A stretch of 64,000 bases of DNA, from positions 1,240,001 to 1,304,000 of the forward strand of contig NZ_JAIVLR010000001.1 of assembly GCF_020524765.1 (NCBI RefSeq). The letters are read 5' to 3'. Numbering within the stretch: position 1 is the first letter of the stretch; each line of letters starts with the position of its first letter. The notes beneath the pieces were generated by a model. The model saw nothing but the letters and a program-made list of their open reading frames with translations, did not search any database and had not been told where the DNA came from. This document shows, piece after piece, positions 25,579 through 34,661 of this stretch. Position numbers and translations under genes: made by a program. The DNA is from Qipengyuania gaetbuli (GTDB lineage Bacteria > Pseudomonadota > Alphaproteobacteria > Sphingomonadales > Sphingomonadaceae).

Positions 25579-27045
25579 TTAACCGAACAAATCATCCTGT
25601 TCAGGCGTCGTTCCCTTGGCGCGGGGCTTGGGCGCAGGCTTGCGCGGCGGCGGCGAAGGAGCACTCTCGCCCGGCACGACGGCGAGGTCGCCGTCCCGGA
25701 ACTTTAGCGTGAGCGCGGCTTCGGCTGCCGCTGCATCGCGGCTCGTCACGGTCTGTCCGCCTGCACCCGTCACGCGGACATAACCGCGTTCGAGCGGGCG
25801 GTCGGGGTGCAATTGCTCGGCCAAGCGCGCGATTGCGGCAAGCTTTTCGCGCCGCTCGGCCAGCGGGCGCTCGACCAGCGAGGGCACGAGCCGGATGTTG
25901 CCGAGCGCCTTGCGGCCATCGCGCAGGTTACGCTCCAGCATAGCCGGTGAAAGGCGCAGCTGTGCCAGCCGCTCGCGCCCGCGCGCCGCCCGGTCGGTGA
26001 GGCCGCGCCGCAACCGTTCGGTCATCTCGTCGAGCGCCAGCGCGCTCGGTTGCAGGATCGCCTCGGGCCCCGGCAGCCGCTGCACGCGCGCTTCCAGCCG
26101 TTCGCGCCCCAGCTGCACCGGTCGCAGGATCGCCCGCTGGTTGCGCGCTGCGAAATCGCGCAAGGTCGCGGCCAGTTCCGCGCGCACCGGCACGGCAATC
26201 TCTGCCGCCGCAGTCGGCGTCGGCGCGCGCCGGTCGGCCGCGAAATCGGCCAGCGTGGTATCGGTTTCGTGCCCGACCGCGCTGATCGTGGGGATCGAGC
26301 AATCCGCAATCGCGCGGACCACGACTTCCTCGTTGAAGCTCCACAAATCTTCGATCGAGCCGCCGCCGCGCGCCACGATGACGAGGTCGGGGCGGTCGGG
26401 ATGGCCCTCTGGCATTCCGGAAAAGCCGCGCACCGCGCCCGCAACCTGTTCGGCCGCGCCCTGCCCCTGCACCAGCACCGGCCACACGATCACCCGGCTG
26501 GGGAAACGGTCGGCCAAGCGGTGGAGGATGTCGCGAATCACCGCGCCGGTGGGCGAAGTGACCACGCCGATCGTGCGCGGCAGGAAGGGGAGCGGACGCT
26601 TGCGTGCCTCGTCGAACAGCCCTTCTGCCGCCAGCCGCGCCTTGGATTTCTCGAGCAGGGCCAGCAGCGCGCCTTCGCCTGCCAGTTCCATCCGCTCGAT
26701 CACGATCTGGTACTTGGAGCGCCCGGGATAGGTCGTCAGCTTGCCGCTGGCGACGACCTCCAGCCCGTCTTCGGGGCGGAAGGGCAGCCGGTCGACCTGA
26801 CCGCGCCACATCACCCCGTCGAGCACCGCCTTCTCGTCCTTGAGCGCGCAGTAGAGATGCCCGCTGGCCGCACGCTTCACGCCCGACAGTTCGCCGCGCA
26901 GGCGCACGAAGCCGAAGCGGTCCTCCACCGTGCGCTTCAGCAGGTTGGAGATTTCGCTGATGGAGAGCGGGGCGGCATTGTCGCCTGCGCGCCCCTTCGC
27001 TACCAAGCCTTCATCTTCGGAATCTGACGGGAAATCGGCGGGCAT
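25579..27045 (-). CDS. xseA: Exodeoxyribonuclease VII large subunit
   Basis: 488 residues from ATG 27045; the open frame upstream is antisense to purD and not coding. An N-terminal OB-fold follows ([44 protein letters not shown]), then the nuclease core ([69 protein letters not shown]) and a long coiled-coil C-terminus ending in a basic Pro-rich tail. With XseB it digests single-stranded DNA from both ends in repair. xseB is not in the window. The start codon shares CATG with the divergent purD. Confidence 0.95.
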   Translation of the reverse strand: MPADFPSDSEDEGLVAKGRAGDNAAPLSISEISNLLKRTVEDRFGFVRLRGELSGVKRAASGHLYCALKDEKAVLDGVMWRGQVDRLPFRPEDGLEVVASGKLTTYPGRSKYQIVIERMELAGEGALLALLEKSKARLAAEGLFDEARKRPLPFLPRTIGVVTSPTGAVIRDILHRLADRFPSRVIVWPVLVQGQGAAEQVAGAVRGFSGMPEGHPDRPDLVIVARGGGSIEDLWSFNEEVVVRAIADCSIPTISAVGHETDTTLADFAADRRAPTPTAAAEIAVPVRAELAATLRDFAARNQRAILRPVQLGRERLEARVQRLPGPEAILQPSALALDEMTERLRRGLTDRAARGRERLAQLRLSPAMLERNLRDGRKALGNIRLVPSLVERPLAERREKLAAIARLAEQLHPDRPLERGYVRVTGAGGQTVTSRDAAAAEAALTLKFRDGDLAVVPGESAPSPPPRKPAPKPRAKGTTPEQDDLFG

Positions 27046-28318
27046 GAATATCCTTTTGCTGGGCAGCGGCGGCCGCGAACATGCGCTTGCGTGGAAACTG
27101 GCGCAATCGCCGGCCTGCGACAAGCTGTGGGCGAGCCCGGGCAATCCCGGAATGGCCGAATGTGCCGAGTGTATCGACCTCGATGCTACCGACCATGCAG
27201 CACTGGAACGCTTCTGCCGCGACAATGGCATCGGGCTGGTCGTGATCGGCCCGGAAGCGCCGCTGGTGGACGGCCTTGCCGACAGCCTGCGCGCCGCCGG
27301 CATCCCCGCATTCGGCCCGTCGAAGGCCGCCGCACAGCTCGAAGGGTCGAAGGCCTTCACCAAGGAGCTGTGCGAGCGGGCCAATATCCCCACTGCACGT
27401 TTCGTGCGCTGCACCTCGCTCGAAGCGGCCTGGGGCGCGCTCAAGAAATTCGACGCGCCCTTCGTGCTCAAGGCCGACGGGCTTGCAGCAGGCAAGGGCG
27501 TGGTCATCGCTGAAACGCGCGAGGACGCGCAGAACGCGCTGTCCGACATGTTCGAAGGCAAGTTCGGCAGCGCGGGCAGCGAAGTCGTGATCGAGCAGTT
27601 CCTCACCGGCGAGGAGGCGAGCTTCTTCGCGCTCACCGATGGCGAGACGATCGTCCCCTTCGGCAGCGCCCAGGACCACAAGCGCGTGGGTGAAGGGGAT
27701 ACCGGCCCCAATACCGGCGGCATGGGCGCCTATTCGCCCGCCCCCGTCCTCACCCAGGCGCTGCAGGACCAGGTGATGCGCGAAATCGTCGGGCCGACCG
27801 TGCAGACCATGCGCGAGGAAGGGCATCCCTATTCGGGTGTGCTCTACGCCGGCCTCATGCTGACGAAGGACGGGCCGCAGCTGATCGAATACAACGTCCG
27901 GTTCGGCGATCCGGAATGCCAGGTGCTGATGATGAGGCTGGAAAGCGACCTCGTCGAAATCATGCTCGCCTGCGCCGAAGGCCGGCTGGGCGAGATCGCG
28001 ACGCCGAAGCTGTCGGACGATTTCGCCCTCACCGTGGTCATGGCCGCAGAAGGCTATCCCGACACGCCGAAAAAGGGCGGGGCGATCCTTATTGGCGAGG
28101 CGGAAGCAGGCGGGGCCAAGGTCTTCCACGCAGGTACGAAGCTGGACAGCGGCCAACTGGTCGCCAACGGCGGGCGCGTGCTCAACGTGACGGCCCGCGG
28201 CGCCAGCGCGACCGAGGCGCAGCGCAACGCCTATGCCGCAGTCGACGCGGTCGATTTCCCGGAAGGCTTCTGCCGCCGCGACATCGGCCAGCGCGAGGTC
28301 AGGCGCGAACGCGGCTAG
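27044..28318 (+). CDS. purD: Phosphoribosylamine-glycine ligase
   Basis: 424 residues, normal length. It makes glycinamide ribonucleotide, the second step of purine synthesis, in the cytoplasm. ATP-grasp features are complete: [83 protein letters not shown] and [14 protein letters not shown]. The ATG shares its CATG with the xseA start on the other strand, and the stop shares CTAG with the convergent hydrolase stop, so its promoter must lie inside xseA. Confidence 0.97.
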   Translation: MNILLLGSGGREHALAWKLAQSPACDKLWASPGNPGMAECAECIDLDATDHAALERFCRDNGIGLVVIGPEAPLVDGLADSLRAAGIPAFGPSKAAAQLEGSKAFTKELCERANIPTARFVRCTSLEAAWGALKKFDAPFVLKADGLAAGKGVVIAETREDAQNALSDMFEGKFGSAGSEVVIEQFLTGEEASFFALTDGETIVPFGSAQDHKRVGEGDTGPNTGGMGAYSPAPVLTQALQDQVMREIVGPTVQTMREEGHPYSGVLYAGLMLTKDGPQLIEYNVRFGDPECQVLMMRLESDLVEIMLACAEGRLGEIATPKLSDDFALTVVMAAEGYPDTPKKGGAILIGEAEAGGAKVFHAGTKLDSGQLVANGGRVLNVTARGASATEAQRNAYAAVDAVDFPEGFCRRDIGQREVRRERG

Positions 28319-29841
28319 CCGTTCGGTTCGACGATATTGTTGAGCAGCACTTGCTGCACCACGCCGCGCAGGAAGGTGCAGCCGGGGCCCACGGGCGAAT
28401 TCACCAGCAGCGCCATCTCCATGTTGTCGGGCATGAGCAGCAGCAAGCTCTGCTCCTGGCGCTGTCCGGCGGGGCAGTCGGCCTGTTCGCTCCAGATGCC
28501 GTTCTTGTGATAGACCGAACCCCAGTTGGTCGCCCAGCGCCCGTCGAGCCCGTAGCGGCTCGAAATGGCCGATGCCGCCTTGGCCTTGGACACGATCTTG
28601 TCGGTGTACCGGAAAGTCCCCGCGACATCGAGGATCTCGTCTACCGAGAGATGCCAGCCGCCCGAACCGGCACGCCATGACAGGTCACCCGTGTTCCAGC
28701 CGCTGCCACCATTGAAGGCATAGGCGAGGGCGATGTCGGCATTCTTGCCGAAGCCCGCATTGGTCACGCCTGCCGGGGCGAAGACGTTTTTCTCGACATA
28801 ATCGTCGTAGGCCGCGATCGTGGTCGCATTCCAGATGGCATCGTTCATGCCGGTGTTGCCGAGATTGAGATTGCGACCGACATAGCCGCCAAGCGTTGCG
28901 ATCAGGATGCGCTGCAAGCCGAAATTCGTGTTCTCGTAGGTGAAACTGGTCGGCAGGTTCGGCGTAACGCCCGCCGCGATCATCTGACGCATGGTCCCGA
29001 AATCGGTGGAGCCCGAGTTCGCCAGCCCCGAGGAATGCGTCATCAGCATCTCGAAAGTGATGTCGTCGGCATTCGGTCCGAGATTCCAGTAGGCTGGCAG
29101 CCACTGCGCGATCGGCGTGGCCGGATCGATGTTCCGGCGGTCGAGCAGGTCGAACATCGCCACGGCCGTGATAAATTTCGACACGCTGGCGATATTCATG
29201 CGCCGGTCGGGATTCCATCCGCGCTGGCCGTCGCTCGGACGCCGGGCCCAATTCCACTGGAGAGTGTAGATGGTTTGCCCATTGCGCCGCATGCGCATGG
29301 TGTAGCCCTGCACGCTGCCGCTGAGAGCCTGGTGCAGGTCCTCGCCGAAGCCGTTCACGTCGAGCGTGGGACGGGGCGGGGCGGCGAGCTGGGTTCCGCC
29401 AGCGGGCGCAGGGCGGGCCGTCCCGGGCTTGATCGTCGCGCGCGCCGGGGGCACGATGCTTTCGGGCGAAGGTTCCACCCGCGAAGTCGCGGCCATGCGC
29501 GCTAGAGTGGCGAGCTGCGCCTTTCCGACCGCATCTCCGGCGTTCTCACGCGCTTCGCGCCGTTCCCTGCTCGCTGCATCGGCAGGGGCCCGTTCGACCC
29601 GTGCCGCGACCTCCAAGACCTGGTCCACCGAAATTCCCTTGAGCTCGGCTGCCAGCTTCGACCGGGCCGCGCCATCGCGCAACTGGACCTGAAGACTCGG
29701 AGGATCGACCTGGGTCATCGTTGCCGCGCGTGCTGGTTGTGCACGCTGGGGCGCGCGTTCCTGCGCGGTTACCGAACTTGCCACCAGGCTGCCCAGGCAA
29801 GTCGCCAGAGCGAGGCCTCGGACTGACGCGGTTCGAAGCAT
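28315..29841 (-). CDS. Serine hydrolase, beta-lactamase/penicillin-binding-protein fold
   Basis: 508 residues from ATG 29841, close behind GGAGG; a GTG at 29856 is less likely. It has a signal peptide ([18 protein letters not shown]), a ~150-residue N-terminal region rich in Ala, Arg and Pro, and a class C-like hydrolase domain from ~200. The nucleophile motif is SVSK ([14 protein letters not shown]); YEN in [10 protein letters not shown] fits the second catalytic Tyr motif. Members include esterases, D-amino-acid peptidases and beta-lactamases; the substrate cannot be assigned, and a lactamase role is not implied. It is convergent with purD and shares the CTAG stop. Confidence 0.8.
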   Translation of the reverse strand: MLRTASVRGLALATCLGSLVASSVTAQERAPQRAQPARAATMTQVDPPSLQVQLRDGAARSKLAAELKGISVDQVLEVAARVERAPADAASRERREARENAGDAVGKAQLATLARMAATSRVEPSPESIVPPARATIKPGTARPAPAGGTQLAAPPRPTLDVNGFGEDLHQALSGSVQGYTMRMRRNGQTIYTLQWNWARRPSDGQRGWNPDRRMNIASVSKFITAVAMFDLLDRRNIDPATPIAQWLPAYWNLGPNADDITFEMLMTHSSGLANSGSTDFGTMRQMIAAGVTPNLPTSFTYENTNFGLQRILIATLGGYVGRNLNLGNTGMNDAIWNATTIAAYDDYVEKNVFAPAGVTNAGFGKNADIALAYAFNGGSGWNTGDLSWRAGSGGWHLSVDEILDVAGTFRYTDKIVSKAKAASAISSRYGLDGRWATNWGSVYHKNGIWSEQADCPAGQRQEQSLLLLMPDNMEMALLVNSPVGPGCTFLRGVVQQVLLNNIVEPNG

Positions 29842-29977
29842 ACTTCCCTCCTCCACTTTCGCGGACCCGGCGCAAGACTACACCAATCGGGCTCGGATGG
29901 CGATTAAGGGCGCCGGGATGGTGAAATGGAGATGTTTTTCCTTGTCAGGGAAGGAAGAGCAGAGGCACAATCCGAGC

Positions 29978-30370
29978 ATGACACGAACCGGATCGCCGCT
30001 GCGCTTCGCCCTTCCCGCCATCGCCCTTGCCGGGCTCGCCGCCTGCCAAACGGCCTACGGGGAGGAGGAAACCGCGATCGCCATGCCGACCGATGTCGCG
30101 CACGACAATCCGCTGGCCTTTGCACAAGGTGCGTGCGGCGGATGCCATGCGGTGGAAAAGCCGTGGCTGTCGCCCAATCCGGCCTCGCCCACCTTTGCCG
30201 ATATCGCCAACCGGGAAGGCGTGACCGAGGATACGCTGCAGGCCTATCTCACCGATGCGCACAATTACCCGATGGTGATGGATTTCGACCTCGACCCCGA
30301 GCAGGCCAAGGAACTGGCGCACTACATCCTGACCTTGCGCGACCCGGAATACCGCAAGCCGGTATCCTGA
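29978..30370 (+). CDS. Small c-type cytochrome, probable lipoprotein
   Basis: 130 residues from ATG 29978. The N-terminus is a lipoprotein signal (PAIALAGLAAC, lipid Cys23), so the protein is probably tethered on the periplasmic face. One haem c site, CGGCH (residues 53-57), is present; a candidate axial Met lies in NYPMVMDF. The single ~80-residue domain is class I cytochrome c in size. It should carry electrons between respiratory complexes or act as a diffusible donor on a tether. It is followed after 7 bp by the convergent adenosine kinase. Confidence 0.85.
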   Translation: MTRTGSPLRFALPAIALAGLAACQTAYGEEETAIAMPTDVAHDNPLAFAQGACGGCHAVEKPWLSPNPASPTFADIANREGVTEDTLQAYLTDAHNYPMVMDFDLDPEQAKELAHYILTLRDPEYRKPVS

Positions 30371-30377
30371 GCGCCGG

Positions 30378-31373
30378 TCAGCCGAGTTTTTCGGCAACCA
30401 GCGCCTTCAGGTCCTTTTCGCTGCGTGCACCGATGTGGCTGATGATCTCGGCTGCGCAGATGGCGCCCATGCGCAGGCACCGCTTGAGGCTTTCGCCGCG
30501 CGCATGACCCGTCAGGAAGCCGGCAGCGAAGAGATCGCCCGCACCGGTCGTGTCGACCACCTTGTCGATCGGCTCCGCCTCGATATCGACGCGCTCGCCA
30601 TAGGCGATGCCGACCGCGCCCCTGGCGCTGCGCGTGGCGACGAGGACGGGCACCTTGCCCGCAATCTTGGCGAGACCGGCTTCGAAGTCGGCTTCGCCGG
30701 TTAGCGTCGCAAGCTCGTGCTCGTTGACGAAGAGGATGTCGATCAGCCCCTCGTCGATCATCTGGCGGAAATCGTCGCCGTGGCGGTCGATCACGAAGCT
30801 TTCCGACGCGGTGAAGGCGACCTTGCGGCCAGCGGCGCGGGCGACTTCCATGGCCCGGCGCATGGCGCTGCGCGGCTCTTCCGGATCCCAGAGATAGCCT
30901 TCGAGATAGAGAATGCCGGCGCTGGCGATCAACTCGTCGTCAAGCGCGGCGGGCGGCAGGAACTGGCTGGCGCCGAGGAAGGTGTTCATCGTGCGCTCGC
31001 CATCGGGCGTCACGAAGATGAGGCAGCGCGCGGTCGGCGGGTCGCCGGCGCGGGGCGCGGTGTCGAAATCAATGCCGACGGCGCGGATGTCATGGCTGAA
31101 GATCTCGCCCAGCTGGTCGGCCGCCACCTGGCCAATGAAGGCGCACTGTGCGCCCAGCGAGGACATGCCGGCCAGCGTATTGGCCGCGGAACCGCCCGAA
31201 ATCTCGGTCGCGCGGCCCATGGCGTCGTAGAGTTCCTTCGCCCGCTCGGTGTCGACCAGGGTCATCCCGCCCTTGGCAAGGCCCAGCTCCTCGATCAGAT
31301 CGTCTGCACAGGGTGCCATCACATCGACAATGGCATTGCCGATGGCGAGGACGTCGTAACGGGGCTGGGACAT
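30378..31373 (-). CDS. Adenosine kinase (PfkB family)
   Basis: 331 residues, ATG start. It is a ribokinase-fold sugar kinase: GNAIVDVMAPC near the N-terminus, SGGSAANTLAGMSSLG (substrate-binding lid), TMNTFLGAS, NEHELATLTGE and the catalytic DTTGAGDLFAAGFL with the anion hole and base Asp. The N-terminal YDVLAIGNAIVD and the TFLGAS segment match the bacterial adenosine kinase group used in rhizobia and sphingomonads, giving AMP from adenosine for purine salvage. Substrate choice among PfkB kinases is inferred from these motifs and may be wrong. Confidence 0.85.
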   Translation of the reverse strand: MSQPRYDVLAIGNAIVDVMAPCADDLIEELGLAKGGMTLVDTERAKELYDAMGRATEISGGSAANTLAGMSSLGAQCAFIGQVAADQLGEIFSHDIRAVGIDFDTAPRAGDPPTARCLIFVTPDGERTMNTFLGASQFLPPAALDDELIASAGILYLEGYLWDPEEPRSAMRRAMEVARAAGRKVAFTASESFVIDRHGDDFRQMIDEGLIDILFVNEHELATLTGEADFEAGLAKIAGKVPVLVATRSARGAVGIAYGERVDIEAEPIDKVVDTTGAGDLFAAGFLTGHARGESLKRCLRMGAICAAEIISHIGARSEKDLKALVAEKLG

Positions 31374-31489
31374 GGGTACTCCGGGAAGGTCTGGTAACGA
31401 GTTGTCGGGCGCGGTTAGCGGTTCGTCGGGCCTAGGCCAAGGGCAACATTGACTTGCCGCGGCGGCGCGCGCATTCCCCGCCCCCTGTC

Positions 31490-32188
31490 ATGGTTTCGCT
31501 ACCCCGCGCCCTTGCCCTGTCGCTGAGCCAGTTGGGCGATCCCGCCATTGTGGAAGTGCTCGTCAAAAGCGTGCTCGTCACGCTGGCGATCTTTGCCGTG
31601 CTCGGCATCGGTCTGTGGGCTGCTCTCGATTCGGCGATCGAGACCTGGCTCGCCGCCAACATGCCCGAAGATTACAGCGATACTCTCGCCGCCGTCGCTG
31701 CGCTGACCATCGGCCTTGTCGCCGGCTGGCTGCTGTTCCGCATCGTGGCGCTGTTCGTCCTCCAGTTCTACGCCGACGAGATCGTGCGAGCGGTGGAGGC
31801 GCGGCACTATCCGCACGCCGCCAAGGTCGCCGGCCTGCCGTTCCGCGAGGAACTGGGCAACAGCCTGCGCTCAGCCTTTCGCGCGGTGCTGGTGAACCTC
31901 GTCGCCCTGCCCTTTGCTATCGCGCTGCTCGTAACCGGCATCGGCACCGCAGTCCTGTTCTGGGCGGTCAACGGCTGGCTGCTGGGCCGCGAATTGCAGG
32001 ACATGGTCTGGCTGCGCCACCGCAGCGACAAGGCGGAAATCGCCCCGATGAGCGCGGGCCGGCGCTTCCTTCTCGGCGGGACTGTCGCGGGCATCATGCT
32101 GGTGCCGTTCGCCAACCTGATCGCCCCCGTGCTCGGCGCGGCGAGCGCAACCCACATGGTCCACCGCGCAAGAGGCGCCCATGCGTAA
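31490..32188 (+). CDS. EI24/CysZ-like membrane protein
   Basis: 232 residues from ATG 31490. At least four strongly hydrophobic segments lie near residues 25-45, 60-82, 130-155 and 190-215, with the EI24-type core YADEIVRAVEARHYP and a NGWLLGRELQDMVWLRH segment. The family includes CysZ, a sulfate uptake protein, and eukaryotic EI24; most bacterial members outside cysteine clusters have no tested role. No sulfate-assimilation gene is adjacent. The next, lipoprotein gene overlaps it by 8 nt. Confidence 0.78.
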   Translation: MVSLPRALALSLSQLGDPAIVEVLVKSVLVTLAIFAVLGIGLWAALDSAIETWLAANMPEDYSDTLAAVAALTIGLVAGWLLFRIVALFVLQFYADEIVRAVEARHYPHAAKVAGLPFREELGNSLRSAFRAVLVNLVALPFAIALLVTGIGTAVLFWAVNGWLLGRELQDMVWLRHRSDKAEIAPMSAGRRFLLGGTVAGIMLVPFANLIAPVLGAASATHMVHRARGAHA

Positions 32189-32612
32189 CATCGCCCTCGT
32201 CGTGATTGCCTCCGCGGCCCTGTCAGCCTGCGTGAGTTCCTCGCCGCCGACCTACTGGCCGCCTCAGCAGCAGCGCCCGGCAGCCACGACCCCGCCGCCG
32301 CAGACGCAAGTTCGCCCGGCGCCCTCGACCGGTGGATTCAAGGCGCCGCAGGTGATGAACCTGCCCGGCCTCGAAGGCGTGATCGGCAAGAACGCGACGG
32401 CGCTTGCCAACCTGTTCGGCCCGCCGCGCCTCTCGGTGCGCGAAGGCGATGCCTACAAGCTGCAGTTCACCGGCGAGGCCTGCGTGCTCGACGTCTATCT
32501 CTACCCGCTCGCCCCCGGAGCGGAGCCGAGCGCGACCTATGTCGCCGCGCGCCGTGCCAGCGATGCGCTGGACGTGGACCGGGCCGCCTGCGTGCGCGCC
32601 CTGCGTCGCTAA
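32181..32612 (+). CDS. Hypothetical lipoprotein
   Basis: 143 residues. The signal ends in a lipobox (IASAALSAC, lipid Cys17). A Pro/Gln-rich spacer follows (residues ~22-50), then a compact domain with LPGLEGVIGKNATALANLFG and LQFTGEACVLDVYLYPL and a disulfide-capable Cys pair. This layout resembles small outer-membrane lipoproteins of the SmpA/BamE type in placing a short folded domain after a flexible tether, but I see no clear family match. It overlaps the EI24-like gene by 8 nt. Confidence 0.7.
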   Translation: MRNIALVVIASAALSACVSSSPPTYWPPQQQRPAATTPPPQTQVRPAPSTGGFKAPQVMNLPGLEGVIGKNATALANLFGPPRLSVREGDAYKLQFTGEACVLDVYLYPLAPGAEPSATYVAARRASDALDVDRAACVRALRR

Positions 32613-32623
32613 CCTGGTCTTAA
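32609..32623 (+). promoter_or_regulatory. CtrA-like box, CTAA-N7-TTAA
   Basis: CTAA at 32609-32612, seven bases, TTAA at 32620-32623: one mismatch from TTAA-N7-TTAA. It lies about 50 bp before the start of gene 32674 and overlaps the stop codon of the lipoprotein gene. Confidence 0.4.
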
Positions 32624-32673
32624 GCAAACCGTCCTAGGTTCTCCCGCGCCTGTAATTGTGGGGTAGGACGAGC

Positions 32674-33603
32674 ATGAGCGTGCATTTTTCGGATCTGGCC
32701 AAGCGTGTCTCGGCCAATGGCGAGGTTTCGGCGGAGGAAGTCCTTTCGCTGCGACGCGAAGCATGGCCGGACGGGCGCATCTGCCAGAACGAAGCCGAAG
32801 CGATCTTCGCGATCAATGCGCAGCTTGGCGAGCGCGGCCCCGAATGGACCGATTTCTTCGTCGAGGCTCTGGGCGAATACGTGGTCAACCAGCGCGCGCC
32901 GCGCGGCTATGTCGACCAGGAAAATGCCGACTGGCTGGTGAGCCAGATCGATGCCGACGGGCACCTGTGCTCGATGGCTGAACTGGAACTGCTGCTGCGC
33001 GTCTTCGAACGCGCGCACAATGTCCCCGTCTCGCTCAAGGATTTCGCGATCGCCAAGGTCGAACACGCCGTGCTGCACGGCACCGGCCCGACCCGCTGCG
33101 GCGGCGAGCTGGAAGCAGGCAACGTCAATGCAACCGAGGCCGCCCTGCTGCGCCGCGCAATCTTCGCGCCTGCCAGCGAACGGCCTGCAGCCGTCGGCCG
33201 CAAGGAAGCCGAAATGCTCTTCCGCCTGAAGGACGCGACGCTGGACGGCGACAATGCGCCAGAATGGAAGCAGCTGTTCGTGCAGGGCGTGGCGAATTAC
33301 CTGCAGGGCCATGCCCATGCCAATGCGCAGATCAGCCGCGAGCGTGCGGAGGAACTGCAGGCCTTCATGCACGACACCTCGCACGGCGTCGGCTCGTTCC
33401 TGGGCCGGATGGCGAAGGCTTCGCCCAATGCGTTCGGCAAGGTGTTCGGCCGCAAGGCGAGCGGCGTCTCCTCCGCAGAAGCCGCCGCCGATGCGCACGC
33501 TGTGACGGATGGCGAGAAGGAATGGCTCGACGCGCAGATCGCCGCCGACGGACGGGTAGACGAATTCGAGGAAGCGCTGCTCGCCTTCCTCGCGGAAGGC
33601 TAG
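32674..33603 (+). CDS. Hypothetical soluble protein with internal duplication
   Basis: 309 residues from ATG 32674, nine bases after GGTAGGACG. Two halves repeat: EAEAIFAIN...GPEWTDFFVEALGEYVVNQ (~residues 36-70) and EAEMLFRLKDATLDGDNAPEWKQLFVQGVANYLQG (~180-215), each a pair of helices around a conserved PEW. A third partial copy (EKEWLDAQIAADGRVDEFEEALLAFLAEG) closes the protein and mirrors ADWLVSQIDADGHL in the first half. The IDADG-type loops resemble EF-hand or TerB-like turns but lack a full calcium loop. No signal peptide. Function unknown; a CtrA-like box lies upstream. Confidence 0.72.
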   Translation: MSVHFSDLAKRVSANGEVSAEEVLSLRREAWPDGRICQNEAEAIFAINAQLGERGPEWTDFFVEALGEYVVNQRAPRGYVDQENADWLVSQIDADGHLCSMAELELLLRVFERAHNVPVSLKDFAIAKVEHAVLHGTGPTRCGGELEAGNVNATEAALLRRAIFAPASERPAAVGRKEAEMLFRLKDATLDGDNAPEWKQLFVQGVANYLQGHAHANAQISRERAEELQAFMHDTSHGVGSFLGRMAKASPNAFGKVFGRKASGVSSAEAAADAHAVTDGEKEWLDAQIAADGRVDEFEEALLAFLAEG

Positions 33604-33604
33604 G

Positions 33605-33790
33605 TCAGTCGAAAACCAGCGGGGCTTCGGCGCCGCCCTGCTTGGGCAGCGGGCCCTTGGGAGGAATAGCGGGAACGGAAATACCCGATTCGGGCGGTTT
33701 TCTGCGCCAGCGCTTTGCGATGCGCTCCATGAGCCGGCGTTCCGGCCCGTGCAGGGAGGCAATAAGCCTGGCTATTTCACGCTCTTCCAT
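33605..33790 (-). CDS. Small basic hypothetical protein at the end of the SUF operon
   Basis: 61 codons from ATG 33790, eight bases after the sufA stop, with AAGGCAGG just before the start. It reads MEEREIARLIASLHGPERRL then RKPPESGISVPAIPPKGPLP to a VFD end: an N-terminal amphipathic helix, a basic patch (ERIAKRWRRK) and a proline-rich tail. A longer open frame upstream overlaps sufA and is probably not coding. Position and spacing suggest co-translation with the SUF genes. No family is recognised. Confidence 0.55.
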   Translation of the reverse strand: MEEREIARLIASLHGPERRLMERIAKRWRRKPPESGISVPAIPPKGPLPKQGGAEAPLVFD

Positions 33791-33798
33791 GCCTGCCT

Positions 33799-34158
33799 TT
33801 ATACCATGAAGCTCTCGCCGCAGCCACAAGCGCCCTTGGCGTTGGGATTTTCGAACACGAAACCGGCGGAGAAATCGTCCTCCACCCAGTCCATCGTGCT
33901 GCCGACGAGGTAGAGCACGCTCGCCCCGTCGATGTAGAAGACACCGCCGGGCGTTTCGATCTTCTCGTCGAACTTGGCTTCCTCGGTCACGTAGTCGACC
34001 GAATAGGCAAGGCCCGAACACCCGCGGCGCGGGGTCGACAGCTTCACGCCTATGGCCCCTTCGGGTGCCTTCGACATGAGCTCGGCGATGCGCGCTTGCG
34101 CACGCTCGGTCAGGATGACGGCCGCCTTGGGCGCGGGACGGGTAGCCTGATCGCCCAT
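33799..34158 (-). CDS. sufA: A-type Fe-S carrier (SufA/IscA family)
   Basis: 119 residues from ATG 34158, which overlaps the preceding stop by one base. The three ligand cysteines of the family are present: RRGCSGLAYSVDY and, at the C-terminus, GACGCGESFMV. The HesB fold pattern (LTERAQARIAELM, GVKLSTPRRGC) is complete. A-type proteins receive [2Fe-2S] or [4Fe-4S] clusters from the SufBCD scaffold and pass them to target enzymes in the cytoplasm. It is the second-to-last gene of the operon. Confidence 0.92.
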   Translation of the reverse strand: MGDQATRPAPKAAVILTERAQARIAELMSKAPEGAIGVKLSTPRRGCSGLAYSVDYVTEEAKFDEKIETPGGVFYIDGASVLYLVGSTMDWVEDDFSAGFVFENPNAKGACGCGESFMV

Positions 34159-34661
34159 CACAGCATCCCCAGTTCGAGACGCGCCTCGTCGGTCATCTTG
34201 TCCGGTCCCCACGGCGGGTCCCAGACGAGGTTGACCTCGGCATCGCGCACGCCCGGCACGCTGGCGGCGCGCAGTTCGACTTCGCCCGGCATGGTTTCGG
34301 CCACGGGGCAGTGCGGCGTGGTCAGCGTCATGGTGACGACCACGTCGGCCTCGTCGGACACCTCGACGCCGTAGATCAGGCCGAGGTCGTAGATGTTCAC
34401 CGGGATTTCCGGGTCGTAGATTTCCTTCAGCGCGTCGATGACCGCCTCGTAAAGCGCGCCGCCGGGCGATCCGGCAGGCACGTTCTCCGGCTTCTTCTGC
34501 AGGAAGCCTTCGAGATAGTCGCGCTTGCGCTCCAGCTTGGCGCCGGCCGTCTCGTCGGGATCGACCGCGTCGGACACGCGCGCACGCGGCGGCTTGCCGA
34601 CTACCGTGTCGGCAGGCGAGGGAGCGGCAATGAAATCATTCTCGTCAGAGGGCTTGTTCAT
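34158..34661 (-). CDS. DUF59 SUF-system assembly protein (SufT-like)
   Basis: 167 residues, ATG 34661 overlapping the sufS stop by 4 nt. The first ~60 residues are a charged, probably disordered N-terminus. The DUF59/MIP18 domain follows: VIDALKEIYDPEIPVNIYDLGLIYG, VVTMTLTTPHCPVAETMP with the conserved Cys, and VNLVWDPPWGPDKMTDEARLELGML. Such proteins help mature Fe-S proteins, especially [4Fe-4S] enzymes. Its place between sufS and sufA is typical of alphaproteobacterial SUF operons. Whether it is orthologous to SufT is not settled by sequence alone. Confidence 0.87.
   Translation of the reverse strand: MNKPSDENDFIAAPSPADTVVGKPPRARVSDAVDPDETAGAKLERKRDYLEGFLQKKPENVPAGSPGGALYEAVIDALKEIYDPEIPVNIYDLGLIYGVEVSDEADVVVTMTLTTPHCPVAETMPGEVELRAASVPGVRDAEVNLVWDPPWGPDKMTDEARLELGML

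Noticed and set aside
27046-27723. N-terminal extension of xseA on the minus strand
   Set aside because: It is antisense to purD and lacks the OB-fold start; ATG 27045 gives the family length.
28315-29841. True beta-lactamase (antibiotic resistance)
   Set aside because: The SVSK and YEN motifs show only the general serine-hydrolase fold; the long N-terminal part is unlike known resistance enzymes.
33791-34021. Longer version of the small ORF at the end of the SUF operon
   Set aside because: The extra part overlaps sufA in another frame; only the 61-codon part has an independent ribosome-binding site.
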